DNA of 64,000 nucleotides from Schizochytrium sp. TIO01 (lineage: Eukaryota; Sar; Bigyra; Thraustochytrida; Thraustochytriidae), in contig SMSO01000014.1 of NCBI GenBank assembly GCA_004764695.1, positions 1,625,148-1,689,147 on the forward strand, written 5' to 3'. The notes beneath the pieces were generated by a model that did no database searches, had not been told where the DNA came from, and was given only the letters and a program-made list of their open reading frames with translations. Below, in pieces: positions 21,803 through 33,300 of the stretch; position 1 is the first letter of the stretch; each line of letters starts with the position of its first letter. The position numbers were made by a program, and so were the translations under genes.

Positions 21803-22582
21803 GATTCTCAATCATTCACTTTTGAGGTTTTGACAATACTGTTAGCATCTTTGCGACTCTCAAAGTCAGTTCCAGCAGTAATCTTACCTGCCACCCCACT
21901 CTTCATGGAATCAACTTTGGCAAATTGTGTGTGCGACTTTCGAGTAACAACTAAGAAAACTCCGCCTAACAGCAACTATGTCGTACTTAGTATCCCGAGA
22001 CCATCAGAGTCATTTCGATCCGTTTTACGACTTGATGGCAAAAACAGGTAAAAAGACTAAGCTCTCTGGAATTGGATTGGTCAAGTTGCTGTTGAATAAC
22101 TTGAAGCTTGTAGAGGAGATTCTCGCCCGTCTCGAAATACGCAAAAAACATCGTGAAAACGTTGGACACTTTTAATTCGAAGGAAGCAAAAGACTATCTG
22201 GTAGTTGACTTTAAGTAGGAGCAGGCGTACGATCTATCGATGAAATTCGCGTCAAAGCCGCTCGGCGCTACACTCTTTGCTTAAAACACTGTACAAGCAT
22301 TACAGCACCTGAAACCTCTCTGTACTCAGGGCACTCTAATTCTATCTAGCGCATTTGTAGACACCCGTAAAGCGATAGTGCTTCTGACTCCGATTTGGTA
22401 GTCAGGTTGGTCACAAACAGATTTTTCTCTTTGGAGTGATTTTTTTAATTCTAGTTTTTATGTAAATTTACCATCTCTACTTAGCATTCACTACGTAAGT
22501 ACTGGGACCTATTTTTCTTATTATTATACTTATTAGCGAAGGGGTGGGTTACGGCTAATATTAATCCTGCCTATTGCTGTCA
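21803..22582. other. Upstream region of the octa-b5 gene
   Basis: Short frames only. On the minus strand just upstream of the b5 ATG, an open stretch around 21815-21925 contains a GTAAGA donor-like site followed about 50 nt later by an AACAG acceptor-like site. A 5' UTR intron or an extra 5' exon is therefore possible but not shown. Confidence 0.4.
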
Positions 22583-22906
22583 TCATATTATTTGATGGTT
22601 TATGAATAACTTGTCTTTCTTTACATGCCCACGCATAAATTCATCTGCAATGGCATTCGAAAGTGTATTTAGATTTAGGTTACAAGCATCGAGATCTTCA
22701 ACAGCACTCCAGCCTGAAAAGCTCCTAAGGAGATCGCGCAGCGGACCTAAAATTTGAGCTTGAAACCCCCCAGGCATTTCAACGTATATGTAATTGATCA
22801 TGGAGTTGATATATAACAGACTAATATGAGTTGGGTTGGAACGCGCAGCCTTAGCAAGGTCAGTTAGTTGTATACTTGTACAAAGTGCGGTTCTTACGCC
22901 TTCTGA
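22583..22906 (-). pseudogene. VPS35-like C-terminal fragment
   Basis: A 107-codon open stretch on the minus strand is bounded upstream by a TAG at 22907-22909. It contains VRTALCTSIQLTDLAKAA, then a run ending ISLLYINSMINYIYVEMPGG, then an amphipathic helix (ILGPLRDLLRSF), and a polar C-terminus. From memory this follows the last helices of retromer VPS35: a CLKKALKIA-type helix, an LFIEILNRYIYFYE-type helix, then LNQLIQKIRED. Intact VPS35 has about 800 residues, and only 656 bp separate this stretch from the next gene on the opposite strand. It is therefore most likely a truncated ectopic copy, or less likely the last exon of an unusual gene. No start codon fits the full stretch (first Met at 22801). 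Confidence 0.4.
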
Positions 22907-23562
22907 CTAAGGCCGAAAAGTAGGCTTAGCTCGGGTTCAATTAATCAGATTTGCGCGCACCCTCTGACGGTATTTCCCGTGTCATCGTGGGTTCCGAATG
23001 ATGCTGGAAAGACCCCGTGAGTCTAGATTTATAGTAGATGGTGCTACGTTGGACATGCTAAGTTTGTCAGTCAGTTTGTGACAAAGTAAACAAACAGTAA
23101 CGCGGAACAAGTGTCCCATGGTTCGCGCTTTCGTTCTACGCACCTACCGTTCATCACCAACACCAAGACTAGCAGCAGGTAGGTACTACCGTGGTAGTTT
23201 TATTAAATCTATTACCTGAAAAGAACTCTGCAGTAGCAGCAACTTGCAACTTATATCAGCACACCAAGATAACAGCAGCAGCACCGAGAGCAACAGCGGT
23301 GGTGATATCGATAGCAGCAACCATACCAGCATCTGAAGCAAAGCTAGCAGCGGTCTCTCTTTTCTAGGGTAGCCAGCTGCTACGTGAGAGAAAGGGCGCC
23401 TTTGTGCCATATCAAAGTTGAAACTACAAGAAAGCAGCTCTAACCAAGGTGAAGTCTGCAAGGATCGCCCATCTACAGGGTGAACCTTGAAACGAGGTTC
23501 AAGTTATTCATGCTGTAACTGTTGATCTTCTGGATTATACTGCCACCCGGGCATTTGTGAAC
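22907..23562. other. Upstream region of the giant NACHT gene
   Basis: It contains the presumed promoter of the plus-strand STAND gene. A CAG/CAA-type imperfect trinucleotide tract runs at about 23272-23330. No gene recognised. Confidence 0.5.
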
Positions 23563-26500
23563 ATGACTTCTCGCAAAGAACGTGGCAGCATTGAGCAACC
23601 AGATGCACGTCCGAAATCTGGCTTTCGACGTCATGGGAGTGTAGTTTCCACCGCGGAGGTATTGCAAGACCAGCAAGAAGGAACTACTGTTGACCACCAA
23701 CCATGGAATTCTGTACGCAATGGAATGATTGCATCACCCCATGATCCAGATGGCCGACCCATGAAATTCACGAATGGATTTACGAACTCACAGACAATCT
23801 GCAAACGCGTGGACATCAAAGAGAAAAAGATAGTCAAAGAGCTCATACTCGCTACTTCCGTGGCAGATGTGGCTGTGATGCTCGCTCACATCAACGGTAT
23901 TTCACCAGTAGTCGCAGAAAATGATGAAGGACTGGAGCAGCAAATTCTAGATGACACCAGTTTTCAAGATTTGCAAGAATTTCGCAGCTGGCTACACGAA
24001 GCATCGATCGATACCTTACACTGGGGTATGGCGCGCACTAAGTCGACAGCAAGCTTATTTCGGGAAATTCAAAACAAAATTAGCGTTCTCCTTTTAGAAC
24101 CTATTGATAAATTCACCTATCGAGTTGTACGTTTACTACGAGCAGCTCGAGTGAGACTTAAGCAAGAGTTTCCAGGCAATAGAATTCGTTACTTAGTAGA
24201 AGGGTCTCAAGAGCTTGGCGAAACGGGCCAGCTTCGATATCGCAATATGCTTCTATCTTCTATGATGAGATATGGCGAAAATTCGTTTGCAGCAGCAAAG
24301 AGAAGTGTTGGTAAAGAAATGCAAAATATTAACATGGTTTCTGGTAGATGTATTCCATGGCGAATGATCACAGCAAAGCGTGACAACCCCCAAGTGTGTG
24401 TGGAGGATATGGAGTCTCCTTCATTTCCCGGCCTTGTGACACGCTACTTCTTTGTAACAGTCGATGTGAAAGTAGACAAAAAATTACCCGAGTCAGACTT
24501 CTGTACAGTCGAATACTTACCTTCTATGCATATAGCTACTAAACACTATTGGAAGTGGAGAACCGCTGCGGAAGTGAATCAGATTTTGAATGGAGAAATC
24601 AAACAATCCAAACCATCTCTACCTAACTCGTTAGAAGGAGACGAAAGCTTGACTTTGCCTTCAGCTAAACCAGTTTTTTACAGTCTTCGGGATGAAGATT
24701 TTGAAGTTTTAGCAGAAGAGAAGCATTCTTCTCCCACTGGTGAAGGTGTTGTTTCAGAAGATGATACTATGCAGGAAGGTGAAAATCCTCCAGCAGCTCA
24801 AAATACTTCGGAATATATGCCCACTTCAATGATAGACTATCTAGCATTTGATACACTACAACGCCACATGAGACTCTGGGCGTTCACTGAGGAAGAAATA
24901 GTCGAGATCAAAGACTATGCATCAAGTCTAACAAGTCGAGAAGAATTCATTGAACGAAGTGTTTTCTTGGAGAAGGTTGCGCCTCGGATTAAGTCCATGG
25001 ACATCCTTAATCTTGCTGCGCTTCGTGAACAGAAGCTTCTGGATGAACATTTTACGGTTCTCCGGAAGCTTTTTCCAGGAGCATGCAGGATTCGAGCTAA
25101 AATCTTGCATGGCGGATTCTCTGGTTCGTTTGTCCTCCAGGCACGTGGAGTTTACTGTGATGGCAAGTACGGAGATCCAACTGTAGTAAAACTTGATAAG
25201 AGAAAGTCTATGAGACAAGAAGTTGAGAGATTTCGGAGCCTTGCACCTTATATGGGAGATTGCGCGCCAGGAATTCTCTGTATGGATATTGACGCTGATT
25301 CTGAGCTAGAAACTGGTGGAATTCAATTCGAACTTGTAGGAGCAGCATGGACACTCCCCGAATTTCGAGGAAACAGCTCCACGCATCTTTTGTGCACGTT
25401 TAAATCTCTCTTTCTTTATGAAGCTGCGAATGAAGAGCGTATTGGGCGTACTGACATTCTTCGAATGCTAGGAAAGAGTACACCAAGCGCACTTCGTGAC
25501 GGCGGCAAGCACAAGGCTGTTTTGAACCGCTCTCCAAGTTCACCGACCAGTCCATTTTCACCAGTAACTCCTGACTCAGCTGCCTATACTGAAATCGCCT
25601 CTCAAGCTCCGGATGAGCGCTTGGATGATTTCAGTGATGACGAGGACCAACAAGATGACGAAACGGATCCCCCAAAAGACACTTTAAATGCGACTGAGGC
25701 ATATGGACATGTACCACAAGTACTTAAAGAAGTTTATGGTGAGATTCTTCGAAAAACTACCCTTTCGTCCCGAAAAATAAAAGCATGCTCCCTTGTGCAA
25801 GAGTATGATCTGTTTACATACATTGATCGAATCCTAGATGTCAAAGAAGCAGATTTGGGTGAAGCAGATCCCGCGATTCTTCCTGACTACAGCAAAATGG
25901 ATCCCTCTGGTGAGGGTCAAGCTATTCTCCGCCAATTCCGCAATACAATCGACCGCAAAGAATATCCATATTATGTTGGACTTGTTCATGGCGACCTCAA
26001 TGGTATGAATGTGCTAATTGACTCTCATAACATTGTCTGGGTCATAGACTTTGCCTTCTCAGGTGAACATCATGTGCTTCGAGACATTGCAAAGCTGGAA
26101 TCTTGTATTCTGTTTGAATATACAACAATCTATTCCGAGAATGACTATGAAGCAATGCGTACCATTGTTGATATACTGCTCAATGTTCGAGATCTTCGAG
26201 AAAGTCTTTTCCACTCCAAGTATGACAGTAGCGACCCTGCTGCCCTTGCAGCGCATGATCAAGATGCACGAGCACGGTTTGCATGGGAAGCAATCAAGCA
26301 GCTTCGAATGTATGCAGCAAATTATTGTCATGATGACCCAGAGCCAGGACAAATGTTGATCGCAATGTTCCATTTCGCGGTACGAGCACTTCGATTCAAA
26401 GATATTAACGACAAACGTCTTGCTTTTTATGTAGCGACAGAGTCTGCAAAAAGATTACTTAGCCTTATGAGAGCAAATAAGAATTCTGTGAAAGTCGCGC

Positions 26501-27297
26501 CTTCAGAAGATCTAGAAAGCTCTCCTCGGCAACAGGAAAGCTTGAACGATAATCTTTCAGAGGAACAGATCAAGTATGAAATGCATCGCTACTTTCATGA
26601 TGTACGTGTTCGAGAATCGTTTATTCTTGACGTAATTACACGCGAGCCAGTCAATATTGCGGAACAAACTGTAGAACTTGAAGTTATTGAAGGAGAGTCT
26701 CGGGACAAAGTCATACGGGAGGCTATGGACATGGAGGATTTGCAATCGCAAAAGCGCCTACAGAAATATTTAGATGCCCTCAATGGTGATGTGGTTAACA
26801 GTGAAGGTGGGTCAAATTTGGCTTCCTTAGAAACACAACCACATTCCCGGTTTACAAGTGCTCTACAAGTTCTGGGAAACCCACGAAATGAGGGTTATCG
26901 AGTGCTTCTTGGAGGAGCTGCATCAGGCAAGTCGTGCTTACTACGAAAAATTCTAGTGTCAATGGCTCAAGATACTGATACACAGGAGCAAGATATTATC
27001 CCCGTGCTTATTCTCGTTATTAATCTCGGTAGGCTGATGACAGAGCGAAGGCTCACATTGCAGCATGATTTAATCGACGAGTACTTTGTCTCTGTAAACG
27101 GCGTTGGAAGTGCACGTCTTGCCTTTTTCCGTAAAATGCGCAAAGAAGGTAACTTGTGTTTTCTGTTTGATGGTCTTGATGAAGCAGGCGATCACAAACC
27201 AACAATAGAGAAATACCTGGCCCGCCTCGTAGGCAAAGAAAAGAGAATTCTTATTTCCTCACGCGAGACAGGGTTCAATGAGATAGTTTTTCCATAA
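23563..27297 (+). CDS. Giant STAND protein, N-terminal part: Nudix-like, APH/kinase-like, NACHT
   Basis: The ATG is at 23563 (a GTG two codons earlier is also in frame); 1,244 residues to the stop. Residues about 200-335 resemble a degenerate Nudix region (MRYGENSFAAAKRSVGKEM, then SPSFPGLVTRYFF and a WKW). Residues about 505-860 are an aminoglycoside-phosphotransferase/kinase-like fold: loop HGGFSGSFVL, TVVKLDK, catalytic LVHGDLNGMNVL (Asp about 811) and metal-binding VIDFAFSGE. This recalls the TCAD9-type domains described next to STAND NTPases. A NACHT domain starts near 1105 with P-loop LLGGAASGKS, Walker B FLFDGLDEA and ILISSRETGF. The frame stops inside NACHT at 27295. Removing one T from the T5 run at 27287-27291 continues it into the next frame. 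NACHT proteins are typically signal-dependent oligomerising switches in immunity or cell death. Confidence 0.82.
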   Translation: MTSRKERGSIEQPDARPKSGFRRHGSVVSTAEVLQDQQEGTTVDHQPWNSVRNGMIASPHDPDGRPMKFTNGFTNSQTICKRVDIKEKKIVKELILATSVADVAVMLAHINGISPVVAENDEGLEQQILDDTSFQDLQEFRSWLHEASIDTLHWGMARTKSTASLFREIQNKISVLLLEPIDKFTYRVVRLLRAARVRLKQEFPGNRIRYLVEGSQELGETGQLRYRNMLLSSMMRYGENSFAAAKRSVGKEMQNINMVSGRCIPWRMITAKRDNPQVCVEDMESPSFPGLVTRYFFVTVDVKVDKKLPESDFCTVEYLPSMHIATKHYWKWRTAAEVNQILNGEIKQSKPSLPNSLEGDESLTLPSAKPVFYSLRDEDFEVLAEEKHSSPTGEGVVSEDDTMQEGENPPAAQNTSEYMPTSMIDYLAFDTLQRHMRLWAFTEEEIVEIKDYASSLTSREEFIERSVFLEKVAPRIKSMDILNLAALREQKLLDEHFTVLRKLFPGACRIRAKILHGGFSGSFVLQARGVYCDGKYGDPTVVKLDKRKSMRQEVERFRSLAPYMGDCAPGILCMDIDADSELETGGIQFELVGAAWTLPEFRGNSSTHLLCTFKSLFLYEAANEERIGRTDILRMLGKSTPSALRDGGKHKAVLNRSPSSPTSPFSPVTPDSAAYTEIASQAPDERLDDFSDDEDQQDDETDPPKDTLNATEAYGHVPQVLKEVYGEILRKTTLSSRKIKACSLVQEYDLFTYIDRILDVKEADLGEADPAILPDYSKMDPSGEGQAILRQFRNTIDRKEYPYYVGLVHGDLNGMNVLIDSHNIVWVIDFAFSGEHHVLRDIAKLESCILFEYTTIYSENDYEAMRTIVDILLNVRDLRESLFHSKYDSSDPAALAAHDQDARARFAWEAIKQLRMYAANYCHDDPEPGQMLIAMFHFAVRALRFKDINDKRLAFYVATESAKRLLSLMRANKNSVKVAPSEDLESSPRQQESLNDNLSEEQIKYEMHRYFHDVRVRESFILDVITREPVNIAEQTVELEVIEGESRDKVIREAMDMEDLQSQKRLQKYLDALNGDVVNSEGGSNLASLETQPHSRFTSALQVLGNPRNEGYRVLLGGAASGKSCLLRKILVSMAQDTDTQEQDIIPVLILVINLGRLMTERRLTLQHDLIDEYFVSVNGVGSARLAFFRKMRKEGNLCFLFDGLDEAGDHKPTIEKYLARLVGKEKRILISSRETGFNEIVFP

Positions 27298-27316
27298 ATT
27301 TCAATTTCTGCAAGTC

Positions 27317-30300
27317 ATGCCACTGACTGATAAGATGCAGTCCCAGATAGTTGAGATGCGACTGGGTAGCGACCACCCGCGGCTACTTATGATACGAACG
27401 GAGCTGCGTAAAGCCCAGTATTCAGAGATAGTGCGCAATCCGTTAATGCTTTCTTTACTGATTTCGCTCCTTGCAAACGCAGGTTCGACTGCAGAAAAGC
27501 AAAAGTTCACTCGTTCTTATTTGTATCAACATGCAATTGCGCAGCTTCTCCATCAAAGCTCCATGGCCAAATACGGAATGCGCCGAGGTGAGGATGACAA
27601 ACACATTGAGCAAACCTTAAAAATCCTTGCATCGACTCTCTCACATGATCTTTTGAAAACTCTCGCCTTCACTGCTCACAGCATGCGCATTCGAGATTTT
27701 GGACCAGAAATACTCAACAAAGTTGCTGAAACATACACAAAAGATAAGGTTTACTCTAAATCAAAATATAAGGGGTCTGAGAAAGAGCACGCAGAGGTTT
27801 TCGATGTGGTCGAGATTATCCAAAGTTCTGTTCTTACGGGGCTTTGTGGTCTCATTGCTACGAGTAAGGTTTCGAATCCCATTAAACTGGTTAAAGAACC
27901 GTCTGCAGCAAGCAATAGAACTTCCAAGACGCTATATGATAAGACTTCCGAGGTCAAGGATGATGATATCGAAAGCACTTCAATGGCACAGTCTGTAAGG
28001 CACGTACTTCGATTTGTCCATCTCAGTTTTCAGGAGTACCTTGCTGGCCTATTTCTCGTTGATCATTTACAGCATGCCCTAAACTCTGATAAAAGTGAGA
28101 ACAAAGCTTCATTTCGAGCAGCAATAATAAAGGTGTTTCGTATAAATCCCGAAAAGGAGGATTGGGGACTGCTTCATGACGCGTGGTGGCAGGCTGTGCT
28201 TGGGAGTATGGCTGGGTCCATGAGTGAAAACCTTTTTTCTGCTTTTGTGGAGGTTGTTCTTTCATGGAATGATACCACAGGGACAAATGTTTTGTTGTGC
28301 GGAGAGATGCACGCCGAGACAGAGCACGCAGATACTGAAAGTATGAATGACTCCTCACCTGGGTCGAAGGTGAAACGTCTTATTAAAGATGGTTTTGATG
28401 CTCATATCAAGGAGGCGGATTTAGTTGAAGCCTTGACCCACCCGTCACGAAATCTTCAGCTTATTGCGTTGACAGAAGTACATAAACTTTATGATCCACG
28501 CAAGGCCGCGCAAATGATCATTCACTCTGAAAGAAATCCTATTTTTGAGCTGCCGTGGTACAGAAGAGTTGCGGCAGCATTTGCATTAAGCCACTTGTCT
28601 GACGCGAAGAAAGATGAAGACATTATCGATGTACTTCTGGAGCTATGGTCAGATGATAGTCCTCAAGTATGTCGTGCTAGTGTCGAAGCAATTGCAATTC
28701 TTCGTGCTGAAAACCATAGACTTGTTATTGAAGAAGTCACTCGACAACTTGAAGATGATGTTGAGGCCCAAAATGGTCTTAAATTGGTCTCAGCTCTTCA
28801 TATTCAGCATCCTAAGGTGATTGAAAAAGTTCTGTACATTCTTGCGCGCTCATCAGTAAATGTTGATGATGCGATAGAAGCGCTACACTCTCTGCCTTTA
28901 ACTGAGGAGTTTCTATATTGTCTTTGCCACGCAATTTCGCACAGCGAAACATTGGAGATTCGCATGGCAGCTGCCCAGGTTTACCTTCTCAGGTGCTTAC
29001 CAGCTAAGGCTGTCGGCGGTGCGTCCGTAGATGAGACGGTTGAAACAGCTTTCATCACATGGCTGGAGCACCCAGAGCCAAGTTTCCAGATTGCAGCTGC
29101 TCAAGTGATTGCCAAGAGTTCTATTAAATCATTTCGATTGGCCCAAACGCTACGTAATTTGCAAAATCAAACTTCAAGCATATCAGGAGATCATTCCGAA
29201 ATTTGGAATGCAGCTATGCGTGCGATATGTGTCACGTCTCATCCTATTGACAAAGTCGTTCATGAGGCTTTGCAGCAAGGTCTATCTGGAAAGCTATCAA
29301 ACACACGTGCTGATTGTCTGCGCGAACTCCAACAGCTCCTTCCTAAATTAGGCTCGCGCCAGCAAGAAAAGTATGGAGTTATTCTCAATGAAATCATATT
29401 ACACGATCCAGATCCCAGTCTTTCACAACAAGCACTGGTTGTCCAAAGACAAATTCCTCAAACAATAAACAGCGAGTACCTGGAAACAATTTTAAGCGAT
29501 TCGTCCTGTACAGCAGCACTTCGCTCGGAGGCTCTTCAAAACTTTTTAGACTACAACAATAATGGCGAAGGTAAGAACGTGCGAAAAGCTCTTTCCCTCA
29601 TGGAATCATGGTTATCCTCAGCCTCACGAGGACTAGCTTCCGCAGCACTGGCGACCTATATTCGCGCAAACGACGCTGAAAGCTTTCTCAAGGCGTTGCA
29701 GCTTGGGATCAAAAACTCTTGGACAGATGCCTTTAAAATTCTTGAGGCCATGGAAGGACACATTGTTTCATTTCTAAGCTTGTTCACTCGAACCCAAATT
29801 GATTCATTACTTCAAGCTTTTATTGACGCCTATTCAAGCTACAATGTTGAGGACAGGCAATCGTTGAGCGCATTTGATTCATTCTCTTCGCTCGTCTTGG
29901 AAGCTCCGGCCTCGTTTTGCGATATCCTTGCCCGCCTCGGAGACGCTGGACTTACTTTTTCAACACCGCAAGTATGGCTTTCAAATTTTAAAAAGAGCTC
30001 CGACACTAAACTACAAGCTGCAATGGCAAATTTGCTTCATCCTTCAATCGTCAACGATTTAGAGGAAGACATAGCAAATATTATTAAAGATTCCAAGTCA
30101 GAACGGCGTGTTCGTGCAGCTCTTGCACTGGCCATGCACCAAAACAACCTATGGCAATCTGTGCTCGTGCAAAATGCAATGAAAGCTTGGATTGTTGATG
30201 ATGATGATGCTGCACAATTGGCTGCCGTTGATGTACTTCTTGCTATTGGAGATGTTGGTGCTCCTATTGTGAAGCTTCTTCCAGGTCTGCTCCATGGAAA

Positions 30301-33300
30301 ACCTCTTCAGCTTGACAAGGGTATTGCAACTCGTGTTTATTCTAGCAATCGGCTGCGGAGTGACTTTACAGTACGAGGCTTGATGCCACGCAAAAGTACC
30401 AAGGCACGTATGCGAATAGCGGTACTATCCCATCTCAAATTACGTAGTGAAGGTCGTTCGAGATCTTTTGCAGCGACAGTGCATGGCAAAATAGCACTTC
30501 GAGATTCACTCATGCAGGAGGTTCAGGACCTTATTTTGAGCCCAAAATTTAAGCTATCTGAGGAAGAGTTAATTTTATGGCTGAGGGGAACTCCCCATAT
30601 GCAATTTCTAGCTTGCGAAATTCTCCGAAAGGTGAGAAAGGTAGAGGTGGAAACGCTAAAAATAGCCAGTATTCTGTTTGAAATGATCAATTTCGTAGAT
30701 GGTTCTTCAACTGACCTTATTCAGTCAGAAGAGAAATCTCAAATTTCAGAGAATAGCCAAGCATCTAAAATTGAAACCGCAGGGAAACAGCAACGCGGTT
30801 CGGGTAACAGTACCCAGCAGAAAGATGACTTAATTTTGGAAAAATCCGAACCAGAGCCCCATGAACAAAATCTCGGTAACATAGCATTTGAAGCACTAAA
30901 GTATTCCTTCAGCCGGCATGTTCCATGGAGTGAGAACATGGAACGATACCTGCTTGAAGGTCGGGTTCCACAACTACGCGCAGGCGTGCTTATAAGCCTC
31001 GACGTGAGCTCGTTGGATGTGGACAAGCACAGCTTTACCAACATTTTCACACTGATTAGAAGTGCTTGTCTATACGATCCTGATCGATCGGTGCGCATTG
31101 CTGCAGTTGCTGCAGTGATTGATTGGATGAAAGCAACACTCGAAAGGAATGAAAGTATGAATAAATCTCTTACGATGCCCGTGAAAAATGCTATCACATC
31201 AATATCGTCAGTTTCCGCTTCTGATGAAGACTCACAACCTCATCAGCTCGTGAGTGAAGAGCTTTCTTCAAATATTCTAAGAGCTGAGGAATGCCTCAAA
31301 GATGTTTTTGAAGTACCAGACCGTGATCCAATGGAAATAATTGAGATACTCTCACTAGTGCAAACTCTTTCTTTCCATATCTCCTCGTCAATCTTCATAA
31401 TGCTCATTGAGTTGATGCATTCCTGTCAGAATTTTGATGTTCGAAAGCAATGCGCATCCGTATTGGGAAGTCTACCTAAAATTCCATTGATTGCTGAGCA
31501 AGAGCTACTTCAGTTGCGTGCAGAAAACTGGGAAGCTAAAGGGCTATGGCTTGATCTACTTCGAAAGATGCGTGATCGAATCGGAAAACGAGGTAAACGT
31601 GGAGATAAAAACAGAATTTCAGACTCTCAGCTTATGAACTTTGTTGGACAGTTTTGCAACAGTAATTTGTGCCCTCAGTCTCCAAGAACTAGTGATTCAA
31701 GTGCTGAAGGAAGATCTCCTCGAAGTGCTGGCAAAAGAGACACCGGTTTTAGCCAACGATTGTCTTCCGGTTTTGACCAACGATTGTGCTATCGATTTAA
31801 CCGAAAAGAAGCAACTTTGTGTGTGCAAATGTTGAAGGGCTTCATTGATTGGAAGACATGTGTGGACCCTGTTTGTTTATCGTCTATGTTTCAAGTGGTT
31901 GAAAGCGCTGTAGAGCGAGGAGTCATGCGTCCTTATGAACTTATGCTACGCTTCTTATTGCTCAATAAACACATCAGACTTGATGCAAGTATTATAATGA
32001 AACTTATGTTGTTAGGCCAGGCTGACGATGAGGTTCTAGAGACTGAAAGGTCTCGAAATTTCGTGCGGTTTTTCTCACAATACCAAGTAAAAGATTACTC
32101 CGAAGCTTGTGATTTGGTACAACTAATTGGAGAAAATGGTAACATAGCAGCCTTGCTTTTCGAGCCTATTCTAAATTTTCTTCGAAGAGAACGCGCGTAT
32201 CGTAAGCCGACCAAGGATACAAAGCCCCAAGCAAAGCTTTGGGCTCAAATCGATGAGCTTGTACAAGCAAAGCAAACTCTTGAAGCAGCCTATCTGAACA
32301 AACAGATGCGTTTTGGATTTGAAATTCATGACGCCTTAGCAGTATCTCTTGACATGCTCGTTCTAAACGGCAGAAGCAAAATCAAAGAACAACGTGTTCG
32401 AGAGCAAGCGCTTAGAGATATGCGCGATGCGGAGCGTGACCAAGCACGTGGAGTTTGGTTTACTCCCGCTCAAGCTGATTTGCTGCTTGAGCATACACGG
32501 GTTCCAGCTCACCTTGCTTATCAGCGAAGTCGATTGACGTCGAGTGTAATAAGTATTTATTTGAGCTCGATTCCCGACGAAATGGTTGTTGAACGGCAAG
32601 CTCTGATTTTTGAGATTCTGCCAGAGGTGAATAGACGGCTTCATGCACTCGGGGTTCCCGTCGAGCTTGCTGTTTGCAACCCTGAAATTTTAGATGCAAA
32701 GTTTGATCTCATTACTTCAAGAGTTGGCCAAGATAAGGAACAACCTTACGAAAAGCGGCTCGCACTTGCTAAACTATGCGCCCCATACATGGTATGTTTT
32801 GTTGGAGATCGCTACGGAGATCCAATTGTGAGCATGAAAAATCGCGAGAGTATTCAAATGCTGGAGAGAGATCACGCATTCTTGAGCAGGCCTTTTACTC
32901 CTCACAATGCTTTATGCTATTTTCGAGACGCTGCCTTTTTCCATGAGCTTTCATTACATTTTACAGGTTTAGAGACCTCAGGAATCGACGAACACAACAG
33001 TCTCAGCGCACGCCTAGATGATAGTACTATAGAGAGTCAAACTAAAAGTGATTCTGCAAGGGAAACAGGCGAGCTTAATAAACAAAATTCATCTATGGAT
33101 GAGCAAGATCTTGCGATGCTAAGGAGATTGAAAGACCGCTCTCAATTTGAACATGCTGGAGCAATTAATCTCAAGTCAGCACTTGAGGATGAAAAAGATC
33201 GTATTCGTAAACATGCGTATGTGAAATCTGGTGTCATCTCTTTAAATTCACCAGTTGAAATATCTGAGGATGGCGTTCTCATGCCAGCTTCTCTTCATGA

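Noticed and set aside
27287-27335. 49-nt GT-AG intron as explanation of the NACHT frame break
   Set aside because: It would delete the VMPLTDK segment expected in NACHT; a one-base homopolymer change explains the break with less damage.
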